Positions 24,209 to 36,158 of a DNA stretch of 64,000 nucleotides are shown here, piece after piece (positions within the stretch are counted from its first letter, which is position 1; each line of letters opens with the position of its first letter). The notes below the pieces were generated by a model. That model made no database searches. It worked only from the letters and a program-made list of their open reading frames with translations, and had not been told where the DNA came from. Source of the stretch: Mauremys mutica (lineage: Eukaryota; Chordata; Testudines; Geoemydidae); the NCBI RefSeq assembly GCF_020497125.1, contig NC_059072.1, forward strand, positions 56,888,697-56,952,696, given 5' to 3'. The position numbers and the translations under genes are program-made.

Positions 24209-24801
24209 TGTGACAGGGTCAGGCCAGAGGGCTATAGGAGAGTGATAGAAGGCAGATATATTAGCCCCAGGTTAAGTAGGTCCCCTTTCCCTAGGTAAGG
24301 TAACAGGGAAGGTTCCAGAACAATCAGGAGCTTTCTGGAACCAAGGCAGGTTAATCAGGGCACCTGGGTTTAAAAAGGGAGCTCACTTCAGGTTGTGGTG
24401 CGCGTGTGAGGAGCTGGGAGCAAGAGGCCCAAGGAGCTGAGAGTGAGAGGGTGTGCTGCTGGAGGACTGAGGAGTACAAGCGTTATCAGACACCAGGAGT
24501 AAGATCCTGTGGTGAGGATAAAGAAGGTGTTGGGAGGAGGCCATGGGGAAGTAGCCCAGGGAGTTGTAGCTGTCATGCAGCTGTTACAGGAGGCACTATA
24601 GACAGCTGCAATCCACGGGGCCCTGGGCTGGAACCTAGAGTAGAGGGTGGGCCCAGGTTCCCCCCAAATCTCCCAACTCCTGATCAGACACAGGAGGAGT
24701 TGAGCCGGACTGTGGGTTCCACCAGAGGGGAAGATCTCTGAGGGGAGCAAATCCGCCAATAAGCGTAGGACCCACCAAGGTAGAGGAGGAACTTTGTCAT
24801 A
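24209..24801 (+). mobile_element. Possible solo LTR, 593 bp
   Basis: Starts TGTGACAGGGTCAGGCC and ends AACTTTGTCATA, a short inverted end pair of TG..(C/T)A type, flanked by a 4-bp direct repeat CTGT (24205-24208, 24802-24805). TTTAAAAAGGGAGC near 24369 could be a TATA-like element and GCCAATAAGC near 24752 a poly(A)-like word. A frequent turtle repeat with this order exists in my memory. No internal retroviral domain is present. The 4-bp TSD is short, so the LTR class is not certain. Confidence 0.45.
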
Positions 24802-24862
24802 CTGTCAAACACCTTCTCACTTTCTCCCATGCTGGCTCTTATGAATAGGAAGAGCTTCCTAT

Positions 24863-25130
24863 TAGAGCTGGGTAAAACTTTTTTGGCACATAGTAAATTC
24901 TCTGAAAAATGCATTTTTGGGGCGCACTGAAACTATGCACAAACCAGGTCGAATTTGGGGAAGAGTTTCAGTGGGAAAACTGAATGTTGGAAATGTCAGC
25001 TGTAAGTTTTTAAAAAATAGAATGAAAAGTCAGATTGATTGAAACCAAATATTTTCAGTTTTTTTGTTTTGGCAAGAAAAATAACAACAAAAAATCAGCT
25101 TTGGTTTGAAATGGCACCATACTGAAAAAT
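24863..25130. repeat. TAGAGCTGGTC-family AT-rich repeat, 5' part
   Basis: TAGAGCTGGGTAAAACTTTTTTGG opens it, followed by AAAAATGCATTTTTGGGG and AGTGGGAAAACTG. Right boundary not seen. Confidence 0.35.
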
Positions 25131-25194
25131 CAGTTATTCCCTCACCTCTTCTTCCCACTGATATCCATTACAGCAGTAGGCTATTTTGGAGAGA

Positions 25195-25445
25195 AAAAGG
25201 ATAGCCCAGAAGTTAGGCCATTAGCCTTGAAAACATGGACCTGGGTTCAATTTCCTGGTCTGCCACTGACTCTCTGTGTGATGTTGGTCATGTCATTTAG
25301 TTGCTATGTGCCTCAGTTTCCTGCCTCTAAAATGGGCTTAATAGCACTTCCCTACCTTGAAGGTGTGTTGTGAGGACAAACATATTAAAGGTTGTGAGGT
25401 GCTCAGGTACTATAGCAGCAGAGGCCATGTAAGTATCTAGGATTA
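25195..25445 (+). mobile_element. MIR-type CORE-SINE
   Basis: GATAGCCCAGAAGTTAGGCC (A-box region), ACCTGGGTTCAATTTCC (B box), TCTGCCACTGACTCTCTGTG, GCCTCAGTTTCCTGCC, AAAATGGGCTTAATAGC and a TTGTGAGGTGCTCAGG tail follow the ancient MIR/CORE-SINE order. An amniote-wide, old family; diverged. Confidence 0.75.
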
Positions 25446-25589
25446 ATAAAACTTCCAAATTCCTTTTTAAAACTCAGCTCTACCATGAAACATACAAAAG
25501 AATTAATAATGGCTGATCGCTGCTAATCCTCATTGTATTACTGTTATCTTCTCTTTCTCCATTGATGGTTTTATTGAGACAATGTTTTT

Positions 25590-25640
25590 CATCATACAGT
25601 AGATTGTAAGGTCTCTGGAGCAGGGACTGTCATTTTTGTA
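25590..25640 (+). mobile_element. L2-like LINE tail fragment, left part
   Basis: TAGATTGTAAGGTCTCTGGAGCAGGGACTGTC matches the conserved tail block. It is interrupted before the second block at 25920-26000. Confidence 0.5.
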
Positions 25641-25919
25641 GGTCATGGAGCCGGGAGGGCCACGCAGGTCATAGGTTTGGCCCAACCAAAAAGTGGTCAG
25701 GCTGAATGGCTCTGCAACCCCATGAGCCACAATGCCACTTGCTCAAATTTGGAGAGGTGGGAGTAGAGGCTCATGGATCAGGGGTGTCATGGATCACCAT
25801 GTGCTAGTGGTGGTGGTGGGCCTGAGACGGGAAGAGGAGGGTAAGAGGTGGAGGAGGAAATCGATGCCCACCCACACACTTTAAGTGGTGCTCTGCAGCC
25901 CCTGGTCATTGATGACATT
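25641..25919. other. Sequence splitting the LINE tail
   Basis: About 280 bp lies between the two halves of the tail. It includes CATGGATCAGGGG, GGTGGTGGTGG and GAAGAGGAGG. It may be an insertion or simply diverged body; no TSD was found. Confidence 0.35.
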
Positions 25920-26000
25920 TGTGCAGTTGCTATCACAATGGTATCCTGGTCCCAGACTGATTGGTTCTAGGTGCTACTGCAGTACAAATTAATAATAGTA
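25920..26000 (+). mobile_element. L2-like LINE tail fragment, right part
   Basis: CACAATGGTATCCTGGTCC and TAGGTGCTACTGCAGTAC, then AATTAATAATAG, complete the tail seen in reverse at 19675. Confidence 0.5.
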
Positions 26001-28679
26001 CATTGGGGTGAAATGATGCATAGACTTTTGCAGGCTTTCCATGGTGGGATGTATTTCACTGCCTATTATGCCAATAGGGCAGCAACTCCATGTTCTCTTG
26101 CTGTCAGACTTTTTCTTGACCAGTTCACTTTGCTTTTTTTCTGGTGTTTTTTGTTTTTGGAGAAGGGGAGATAAGTAGCTCTTTTTATCTCTGTTTTGTG
26201 ATGTCAAGATATTATATCTACACTGAAATTATATCACACCTTTCTCTTAAGCTTCTGTTCTGGTTCTTACACCACCTTCCAAGAGTTGGGGAACTAGAGA
26301 GAAATTCCTATTGTTTTTTGAAATATGTATGTTGGAGGGCTTTGAAGAGGATTCTATGTCAATGAATACTGCCCTGAAACATGAATATGAGGCAGTGGTA
26401 ACATTATCTTTGTTAGCTTGGCTGGCCTGGCTCCAGCTGGGGTGCATACTAGAGGGTGAATATCAGAACACTCTGGTATCTTATGGAATATTCAGATCAC
26501 CTGGTTTAGTTGTGGGTTCCTCACTTCAACCCTATTGTGGCAATGTAGTTCTGTCCTCCACAGACTGCTTACAATGAAAGCCCCGGTACGCTGCAGCAAA
26601 CTAGATGTAAATTCTGTAGCATGGAGTCTTCATCCTGCAAAGCTCCAGTTCAAACTGCAGATTCTATGGCAGCATCCGATAAATTTAAAACATGAGGGTT
26701 GTAGTGAATTAAATATGAAAATGAATAATACGGTCAATGCAGCATTCCCCCATGTGTCATAAACTGGATTTAATATCGGTATTACATTGTCCCCCCTTTT
26801 TTTGATTTTCATTGTGCTTCATATTTTGCATGAAAATACAGAACAGCATTGTGAGGGGTCAGAGAAGCAGGAAGTTCAGGCAACTAAGGAGGAGACAATT
26901 GATTTTCTGGCACCTGGGAAGGAGCAGAAGGCAGTTTGAAACTGCAAGATAAACACATTAATGGGAAATTTCTCCTAAATAGTTAAAAATATTGGCACTT
27001 AACTTTGAAACCAAATGTTGAAAATATAACTCCCAATTGAGATAAATTCATGGCTCTCAGAACTATTGCTTGAGGCTGCCAGACACGATTGCATCATTTT
27101 GTATTTGTTTCACATTTGGAAGAGTTTCTTCACAACTTGGAGTGCTAGGAGCTTTTTTTAAAGAAAAGCTTGGATTGTGAAGTACAATTCGGAAGCAGAG
27201 AGTAGCTTCTGTGTCAAATTCTGTGGATGTGGAATCATAAAGCACTGATGATACTATAAAAGACCACTGCTCATACTATAAAAACTTTCTCTTGATATTT
27301 TTCCCCACCATCTAGAATTTTCAGGTTCTTATTTGCCCAAAAAATTGATATCTGAGTGTCCAGTCTAAGTATTTGGTCATAGGTGAAGAGGTACCTCTGT
27401 CCTTTACTGCCTTATCTGCACTGCCAAAAGCGGGGCCCATGATTCACCACTGGTGCAGCTCCATCAATGGCAGCTGATGGAAGCTGTAATGTACATAGGG
27501 TAAGGTTTTTTTTACCACTGTCTCATCTCACCCTGCTCTGAGCTGTAAGCAGAGTTGGATGGCATGTTGGTAAAAATCCCCATCTACATTACATACTTTC
27601 CACCATTGCTATTACTAGTGGTGAGCATCAGTGGAGATCAGTCTGAATCCTGCAAAGGAGAATTTTGTCTCAAACTTGCTTCTTTCCATCCACATGAGGA
27701 TTTTGCTATGTTAAAGTTAATCGCTTGTGCAGCACTGTGCAAATGTATCCTTCAAGGTCAAATAATGGTGCAGTGTTCTTTAAAGAAAATGTGCATTTTA
27801 ATTAAAACTTGAAAATTGAGAATATCTCTCAACCGCAGTAATTGAAACCAAATAAACATTTGTATTCCTAATAGTGGCCAAATTTCTGCGGTCCCCTATT
27901 TTGTTGTGTTCTCAAATGAAAAGTGTTCAAGTAGAACATAAAAGAAACAGAATAATTTTATGCCACTAGCATAAAAAAGGAATAGAAAGTAGTGCATTTC
28001 TGTTGTCATTGCTAATGAAGCAATAGCAAAGCCAGATATTGTTTCCTGATGTTTCAGATGAAGTTGTTCTTTATTTCATTTGTAGTTAATGAATAGAGCT
28101 AAAAATATACACAGGTTATATTGCTTAATAGCATCTTTATAATAATTTATTACTTTAATTATAATTCACAATTTGATACTCCTCTACATTATATCTAAAT
28201 TAGGCCTTAATTATTTTTAAAATCAAGTGCATCATTTACACCAGGTTATTATATATATTAACAGCATGTAGGGGTGTGTGTGTGTGTTTGTGTGACAAAA
28301 TGGAAATACTTTGGGCTACTGTTGCAGGTCGGATAGAAAATGGCACTTTGAAACTGGTGAGCTGAAAAGTTCTCCTTCCTGGGTGCTCCACACTTTATTT
28401 TATGCAACCAGGTGACTGAAGACTTTATATTTCCCCTACTCTGAAACAACAAAAAATATTCTGACTAAAGCTCTGTTTTTGAGGTGCCTGGCCCAAAATT
28501 GATACAAAGGCAAAGGATGAGGACAAAACCAAAAATAAAGCAAATGGGTTTGCTTGACTTCAGCTTCCAAGGGGCCATCAGTACACCCTGACGCCTTCCA
28601 GGTCTTTCTCCATATTTGGGCATTATTGTCACCATTCACAATTTCACCATGAATCTCAAGATAGTTTATGTTCTTTTTA
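26001..28679. other. Intron, unique sequence with a short GT repeat
   Basis: No recognised exon or repeat. A (GT)n tract is at 28273-28294. The run of open frames 26144-26762 is low-information. Confidence 0.4.
28273..28294. repeat. (GT)n microsatellite
   Basis: GGTGTGTGTGTGTGTTTGTGTG, interrupted once. Confidence 0.8.
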
Positions 28680-30760
28680 AAGCCCCAGCTAAAGCATACT
28701 TTAACAAACTCAGAGAAATGGTAGGTAAGGTCCCATGGGAAGAAAATCCAAGTGAAAAAGGAGTTCAGGAGAGCTGGCAGTTTCTCAAGGAGACAATATT
28801 AAAGGCACAACAGCAAATTATCTTTCTGTGAAAGAAAGCTAGAAAGAGTAGTAAGAGGCCAATATGGCTCCATCAAAAGCTCTTTAATGACCTGAAAATC
28901 CAAAAGGAATCCTACATAAAGTGGAAACATGGAAGAATTGCTAAGGAGGAGTACAAAAAAATAACACAAGCATATACGGACAAAACCAGAAAGGGTAAGG
29001 CACAAAATGGGTTATACCTGGCAAGGGACATAAAAGGAAAATAAGAAGAGGTTCTTGAACTATGTTAGGATCAAGAGAAAGATGAAGTAAAAGTGTAGGT
29101 CCTCTACTTAGCAGGGAAGGAGAGCTAATAACTGATGACATCAAGAAGGTTGAGATGTTTAATGCCTGTTGCGCTTCAGTCTTCACTAAAAATGATGACC
29201 AAATACTCAACACAGTTAATATTAACAATAAGGAGGAAGGAATGCTAGCCAAAATAGGGAAAGAACAAGTTAAAGAATATTTAGATAAATTACATGTATT
29301 CAAGTTGGCACAGCTTGATGAAATTCACCCTAGGGTACTTAGGAACTAGCTGAAGCCATCTTGGAACTGCTCGCAATTATACGGGAGAACTCCTGGCGGA
29401 CAGGTCAGGTATCAGAGGACTGGAGAAGGGCAAATGTGGTACCCATCTTTAAAGAGGGGAACAAAAAAGACCCAAGAATTATAGACCATTCAGCCTAACT
29501 TCAATAACTGGAAAGATACTGGAACAAATAATTAAAAATCAATTATCCTAGAGGATAATAGGATTAGTAATAGCCAGCATGCATTTGTGAAGAACAAATC
29601 ATGCAAAAGCAACCTAATTTCCTTCTTTGACAGGGTTACTGGCCCAATGGATAAGGGAGAAGCAGTAGATGTGATATATTTTGATTTTAGTAAGACTTTT
29701 GACACAGACCCCCATGACATTCTGAATAGCAAACTAGGGAAATGTGATCTAGATTAAATTTACAATAAGGTGGCTGCATAACTTATTGAAAGACCATACT
29801 CAAAGAGTAGTTATCAGTGTTTTGCTGTCAAACTGGGAGGGCATATATAATGGCATCCCAAAGAGGTCAGTCCTAGGTCCACTACTATGCAATATTTGCA
29901 TTAATGACTGGGGTACTGAAGTGGAGAGTATGCTGTAAAATTTGGAGATGACACCAAGTTGTGAGGGATTGCCAGCACTCTGGAGGACAGGATTAGAATT
30001 CAAAACAACTTTAACAAATTATAGAATTGGGTTGAAATGAGCAAGATGAAATTCAATAAAGACAAGTGCAAAGTACTGCACATAGAAAGGAAAAATCAAA
30101 TGCACAATTACAAAATGGGGAATAATTGGCTCATTAATAGTACTGCTGAAAGGGATTGAGGGGTTACAGTGGATCACAAACTGAATGAGTCAACAACGTG
30201 ATGCAGCTGCAAAAAAGGTTAATATTCTGGGGTGTATTAACAGGAGTGTCATATGTAAGACATGGGAGGTAAGTGTCCCACTCCACGTGGCACTGGTGAG
30301 GTCTCAGCTTCAGTACTGGGTGCTATTCTTGGCACCACACTTGAAAAAAGATGTGGACAAATTGGAGAGAGTCCAGAGGAGAGCAACAAAAATGATAAAG
30401 GGTGTAGAAAACCTGACCTATGGGGAAAGGTTCAAAAAATGGGCATATTTAGTCCTGGGAAAAGAAGACTGAGGGGGACCTGATAACATTCTTCAAATAT
30501 ATTAAGGGCTGTTATAAGGAAGACTGTGGTTAATTGTTCTCAGTGAAGATAGGACAAGAACTAATGGGGTCTGCAGCAAGGGAGATTTAGGTCCGATATT
30601 AGGAAAAACTCTAACAAGGTAGTTAAACAATGGAATAGGCTTCCAAACATCTGAGAGGGATGATCTAGGTTTGCTAGGTTCTGCTTCAGTGCAAGGGGCT
30701 GGACCTTATGATTTCTGAAGGTCCATTCCAGCCCCACATTTTGCTGATTCTATGATTCAT
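28680..30760 (+). mobile_element. CR1 LINE, 5'-truncated and decayed
   Basis: A ~2.1-kb CR1 retrotransposon covering the linker, reverse-transcriptase and C-terminal part of ORF2 and the tail. The reading frame is broken by frameshifts and stops into blocks. Recognisable pieces: FNKLREMVGKVPWEENP with GVQESWQFLKETILKAQQ (28709-28828), DEIHPRVLRN (near 29320-29349), the RT block VIYFDFSKTF (29671-29700), the catalytic-box equivalent KFGDDTKL (29938-29961; usual FADD with A to G), and LERVQRRATKMIKGVENL (30361-30414). The tail has AGGGGCTGGACC, GGTCCATTCCAGCC and GATTCTATGATTCAT. Endonuclease and ORF1 are missing, so this copy cannot move. No TSD was found. Confidence 0.92.
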
Positions 30761-32330
30761 GGTGTCAGGTGATTACTTGAGAATTTCTGCTTTTGTTAAA
30801 AAAAGTAAGTTAATTTCTAGCCATCAGGGTTGTGGAAGAAAGTTTGAAAATATGAAGTTTAAAGGCTCAAAAAACAGAAGAGAAAAAGAAGAACCCCAAA
30901 TGTATTATTTTAAAAAATATTATTTTTAAGCCAATCTGATGATTTAGAGTGTGACATAATTTTTGAATGCTTGGGGTTGGCAATACTGAGAAAGGGGTAT
31001 TGTTTATAAACTTATTTCCCAGCATGCCTTATTCTCCTGGGTCTCAGAGGGAGCTGACTGGAACACCAAGAACCAGCCATTATGAAGTCCTTTCTCTTTA
31101 CTAAATCCCCAAGATCCTACTTTAAACTCAACATTGTTCCTCTTCCTTGTGGTTGTATTCATCTTTTTCTGCATCAGAAGGGTTTGCAACCTTGGTGCAA
31201 GGTTTCAGGATGCATTTCTCACCTTCTCAGAGAATTCTCACTCCCCTACTCAAACCTCAGGGAGATGGTGTGGTGGGACATACTTTCTTGAATTACTTTA
31301 CATTATTGTGGTAAATTCCCCTGATCTCAGTATCAAGGTGATGATCATTGTATACTTCATTTCCTCAGGAGAAGCTGTCTGATGTACTGCATCAGCTATA
31401 GTGAATGCCCTTAAAGTTGGTTCATTCAGATGATCTTTCAAAGTCCATGTCACTGCAGTCGTGAAATCTGCTTCTTGACACTTAAGAAACGGTGCCAGAA
31501 TTTTCTTTCATCCTTCTGACAAAGATTCTGATGCCTGCTTTTTTGTGCTGCTTAATTATTACAATGCTTGTCTTGTAGTATTTGGTTTGTCATTTGATTA
31601 ACAGTCTGCATTTGGTACCAGGATTTATTTGAGTACTTGGAGTTTTCACAGTGTGCTCCAGTCCTGGCACAATTGCACAGCATAGCAGTCAATTCTGCAT
31701 TAATTATAAATATGTTTATGCAGATTTTTTTTAAATAAAGCCCTTCACAGAGAGGAACCTTTCAGCATTTGTGAGTTAATGAGTCTATATATGGGTACCA
31801 CTCTGTCTGTAGACGTTAGAACCAACTGAAAGTGGTTGAGCAAGTTCTGCTAATTCATTGTGGAAGGTATGGCTTATTAATAGGAACAGTTTATAAGAAA
31901 GGTTGGGTTTATGAGGTTTATGTTTTTTATTATTATTTGAGTTCTCAATAAAGCCAAACCCCAGAAAAAAACAAGTTTGACCTTTCACAGGATGTGTGGA
32001 TTTTATCTGGGCCAGTGTGACCCTTGCTCAGACTGGGTCAGCCTCTGTGCTGTGCTTGTTAGGAAGGGCAGCACAGAATTCCCAGCTGTGGAGATGGGGA
32101 TGTAAAAGTAGCTTTAATGGCTTCCTAATTCTGCCTCTTTCAGTGGCTGGCACAGCCCCAGGGCTACACTAATTTACAGCAGGCTTGCACAACTGCCTAT
32201 GGGTGGCTCGCCTTCTCAACCCTTGCACACTCCTACTCTGGGGGCTGCAAGATGAAGAGACCGAACCACATAAGCAAATTCCCCAGAAGGCCATTCCAGG
32301 CCCTTAAGCTACAGAAACTAAATAAGTGGC
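30761..32330. other. Intron, unique sequence
   Basis: No recognised exon; an ORF at 31082-31291 has no domain. Purine-rich and A-rich runs around 30880-30930. Confidence 0.4.
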
Positions 32331-32478
32331 CTGATTTTCAGAGAGGGTGAGAGCCTATGCTTCTCGGTACCTTGTGTAGTCATTTGCTACACCTATTGAA
32401 AATGGTTCTGAAAGGCTACCAGTCAGAATTACATTGCTTTACACAAGATGACACAGGATGTGGAGAATCAGGCCCATT
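32331..32478. repeat. Palindromic GGCCTGATTTTCAGAG repeat
   Basis: GGCCTGATTTTCAGAGAGGG at the left and GTGGAGAATCAGGCCC at the right are inverted; the middle has GCACCTTGTGTAGTC- and TTACACAAGATGA-like arms. Diverged foldback. Confidence 0.5.
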
Positions 32479-32516
32479 AACTTTTTTTGTCCAGTCATCT
32501 ATACACCAGGCATCAT

Positions 32517-32640
32517 CTAGGGTTGCCAGCCCTCCAAGATTGGCTTGGAGTCTCCAGGAATTAAAATATTAATCTTGAATTAAAGATTGTTATGTGATGA
32601 AATCTCCAGGAATACATCCAAACAAAATTGGCAACCCTAG
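32517..32640. mobile_element. GGGTTGCCA MITE, 124 bp, with 6-bp direct repeat
   Basis: CTAGGGTTGCCAGCCC and TTGGCAACCCTAG are inverted ends; CATCAT repeats at both flanks (32511-32516, 32641-32646). The core ATTGGCTTGGAGTCTCCAGG and the matching ATCTCCAGGAATACATCC are typical of this turtle family. Non-coding. Confidence 0.75.
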
Positions 32641-32646
32641 CATCAT

Positions 32647-33060
32647 TACTGTCCATTTTGTTAATACCCTCACTTTAGGCACCCCGGCTTGAGTATTTTG
32701 GGGTTTTCAGAAGTGACAGTGTCTTAGATGTTGAGAATAGACAGCAGAGAAGGGAAAAAATTAAACATATGTTTAATTTAACTTTATGGGACATATTTAA
32801 AAATTGCTTATAACATCTCTCTTTTCTGAGCAGTCCAACAGGAAATCTAAGCTTACATTTACATCCTGTTCAGCTGATTAACATAATAGACATCATCATG
32901 GTTTGCTTTGTTAATGACACGCTAGCTAAGATATCTCTAAATTAGCGTTTAATCCAAGAGCCATTATGGTGTGCCAGGCCATACATCTGTGCACTAAAAG
33001 TAGGTTATTACCACACACTATAACTTCCTGTTACAGATACAAGGTACCAATACAGATACA
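32647..33060. other. Intron, no recognised feature
   Basis: Unique-looking AT-rich sequence. Confidence 0.4.
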
Positions 33061-33168
33061 AGGCCCGATCCTTCTACTGGATCCATGCAGGCAAAATTTG
33101 ACTTTAATGGGGCTCCACATAGGTACAGGGGTCCACCTGCACAGATACAATTGCCGGATCTGGCCCAC
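33061..33168. repeat. Palindromic GGCCCGATCC repeat
   Basis: AGGCCCGATCCTTCTACTGG and TTGCCGGATCTGGCCC are inverted, with TTTGACTTTAATGGGGCTCC in the centre. Foldback group member. Confidence 0.5.
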
Positions 33169-34147
33169 AAGTTTCTAGATACTATGGTGATGGACGCATA
33201 ATAAGCAGATAGATTTGCACAGTAGATAACACTAATTTCCAAGAAGTTGTTAGTCAGTTGGCTTCATCATCCACATCCTTGAACATGCATAACATTTATA
33301 TAGTCCTTTATTTTAAGAAGCCTGTAAATACATGTTTACTTGAAAAGATACAAGTATCTTTGTTCAACGTATTAGCTCTTACATAAATGAGTGAGTGAGA
33401 ACAAGCTTTTCTTTAAAAAATAAGCCAGGATTGCTAACAAAGGAAATAAATATGCCCTAAGCTATGAGTAAGAAAGATACTTCAAATTTAGCATGGGTAT
33501 AGGTTGTTCCCAACTTGTCCCTTTGTACTGAGCTTGAAGTGGATAGAAGACCATTGTGTGATGTTACATATTCCATTTGCTCCATTGCTTGAGTAGAATG
33601 TTTGGGGTTTTTTGTTTTGTTTTTTGTTAACTCACAGTCCTTCCCTGAACGTAGCTTAATGTGTGTGAAAATATATTTCTGTTCATTTTTAGATAAATTT
33701 CAAAATCTCCATGGACATACTTTAACAAGAACATGAGACAATTGCTTCTCACTAGAATTAAATGAAGGGTATTTGTACTCTTGAGTTAAAAGACACATGG
33801 TTTTACAACTCACAGAATTTAAGGTCAGGTGGCTCAATTATTTTGAAAGAGTGATGAAAAGACTTTTTTTTTTATGGGAGATCTCCAATTGACAGAATGC
33901 TACAGTTCTGTTTGTGCTCAGGGAGAGGTGAAAAGTCTAGAACTCTGCTTACAGTCTTCAGAAGCTTTTGTCAATCTTTTGGCTTAAAAAAATGACACGG
34001 TTGTACAACCATATTCACTTCTCTATCTCTAATTGGAACTGACCCCTGTAGATAGATGTGAGATCTGGCCGAATATGTGGTCAAACAAAAGCTGGAAAAT
34101 CTTTCATGTTAAAAATATTTTCCCTCAGTAAAACAAATGAATGTGTG
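33169..34147. other. Intron, no recognised feature
   Basis: AT-rich; a G/T-rich run at 33602-33630 and a T run near 33866. Nothing named. Confidence 0.4.
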
Positions 34148-34150
34148 TCA

Positions 34151-36158
34151 GGGTATGTCTACACTACGGGATTATTCCGATTTTACAGAAATCAATTTTT
34201 GGAAACAGATTGTATAAAGTTGAGTGCACGCGGCCACACTAAGCACATTAATTCGGTGGTGTGTGTCCATGTACCAAGGCTAGCGTCGATTTCTGGAGCG
34301 TTGCACTGTGGGTAGCTATCCCATAGCTATCCTATAGTTCCCGCAGTCTCCCCCGCCCATTGGAATGCTGGGTTGAGATACCAATGCATGATGGGGCAAA
34401 AACAGTGTCGTGGGTGATTCTGGGTAAATGTCGTCAGACAATCCTCCCTCCTTTCCCTGGATTGCCTGGGCAGATGCCATAGCATGGCAACCATGGAGCC
34501 CATTCAGCCTTTTTTCACTATCACCATATGTCTACTAGATATTGCTAACAGACGCGGTACTACAGCGCTACACAGCAGCATCCCCTTGCCTTTTGCAAGT
34601 TAGCAAAGATGGTTACCCGCTCTATTGTACCGTCTGCTGTTTTGCAAGTTGACAATGACAATTACCAGTCATACTGTACCATCTGCTGCTGTTATGGGTG
34701 CCCCTGGCCAGCCTCGGTGAGGTCGGCCGGGGACGCATGGACAAAAATGGGAATGACTCCCCAGGTCATTCTTTTCTTTAAGTTTTGTCTAAAGGGAGAG
34801 TCAGTCCTGCCTAGAATATCAGGGAAGCCTACTAAAGAACCAGAGAGGCAAACGGCCGCTCTGGGTCAGAGCCCCAGACATCCCGCAGAAATGATGAGCT
34901 GCATGCCATTCTAGGGGGTGCCCCTGCAACAATGCCACCCGTTGCTTCCCTCCTCCCCCACCCCTCCTGGGCTACCGTGGCAGTTATCTCCCCATTTGTG
35001 TGATGAAGTAATAAAGAATGCATAAATAAGAAACAACACTGACTTTATTGCGTCTGCAAGCAGAGATCAAAGAGGGGAAGGGAGGGCAGCCTCCAGCTGC
35101 TATGATATTCCAGGCAAGAGTGAATCTCCAGGAGAAAAAACTTAAAAAAGAGAATGACCAGGAGTCATTCCCATTTTTGCCCAGGCGCCCCCGGCCAGCC
35201 TCACCGAGGCCAGCCAGGAGCACTCATGGGATGACGATGATGGATATCAGTCATACTGCACCATCTGCCATCCGCAAGGGAAGGGAAGGGGATGCTGCTG
35301 TGTAGCGCTGCAGCACTGCGTCTGCCAGCAGCATCCAGTAGACATACGGTGACATTGAAAAACGGCGAGAAACGATTTTTTTCCCTTTGGTTTCACGGGG
35401 GAGGGGGGGCGGTGACATATACCCTGAACCACACGTGACAATGTTTTGGACCCTTCAGGCTTTGGGAGCTCAGCCAAGAATTCAAATGGTTTTCAGAGAG
35501 TGCGGGAACTGTGGGATAGCTACAGTTGTCAGTAGCCTCCCACTTCGTGAGCGTCCATTTCATTTTTTGGCTTTCTGGTGCACTTGTCTCAGCTCCTTAA
35601 GTTTCACGCAGCACTGTGTTGAGTCCCTGTTATGGCCTCTGTCGATCATAGCCTTGGAGATTTTTTCAAATGTTTTGGCATTTCATCTATTGGAACGGAG
35701 TTCTGATAGAACAGATTCATCTCCCCATACAGAGATCAGATTCAGTATCTCCCATGCGGTTCATGCTGGAGCTCTTTTTTGATTCTGGGACTGCATAGTC
35801 ACCTGTGCTGATCAGCACTCCACGCTGGGCAAACAGGAAATGAAATTCAAAAGTTCGCAGGGCTTTTCCTGTCTACCTGGCCAGTGCAGCCGAGTTCAGA
35901 TTGCTGTCCAGAGTGGTCACTATGGTGCACTGTGGGATAGCTTGCGGAGGCCAATACCATCGAATTGCGGCCACACTAACCCTAATCCGAAATGGCAAAA
36001 CTGATTTCAGCACTACTCCCCTCGTCGGGGAGGAGTACAGATATCGATATTAAGAGCCCTTTATATCGAAATAAAGGGCTTCGTTGTGTGGACGGGTGCA
36101 GCGTTAATTCGGTTTAACGCTGCTAAATTCTAAATAAACTCATAGTGTAGACCAGGCC
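34151..36158. mobile_element. PIF/Harbinger-like element, 2 kb, defective
   Basis: The ends GGGTATGTCTACAC and GTGTAGACCAGGCC are inverted, in a form typical of turtle Harbinger families. The 3-bp flanks are TCA and TAA, so the expected TNA target repeat is only partly preserved. Internal left (about 34320-34790) and right (about 35120-35520) segments are near inverted copies, for example CTACACAGCAGCATCCCC against GGGGATGCTGCTGTGTAG. Between the right arm and the right end lies a Myb/SANT-like relic on the - strand. No transposase (DDE) domain was recognised, so the copy is non-autonomous. It ends 31 bp before the TMEM117 exon. Confidence 0.85.
35540..35800 (-). pseudogene. Myb/SANT-like DNA-binding domain relic of the Harbinger element
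   Basis: On the - strand one frame reads QNQKRAPA, then EILNLISVWGDESVLSELR, then KTFEKISKAM, DRGHNRDSTQCCVKLKELR and QVHQKAKK, interrupted by in-frame TGA stops (after RAPA, after LRSNR, and after QKAKK). This is the trihelix/Myb-SANT domain of the Harbinger companion DNA-binding protein. All stops are TGA without a frameshift between blocks, as expected from CGA or TGG decay. The protein would bind element ends in an active family; here only the domain remains. Confidence 0.85.

Noticed and set aside
24388..24759. 123- and 111-codon frames
   Set aside because: Lie within the possible solo LTR; both strands open, no gag, pol or env motif.
35387..35782. 131-codon + strand frame
   Set aside because: It is the complement of the Myb/SANT relic and neighbouring Harbinger sequence; the - strand carries the recognisable domain.
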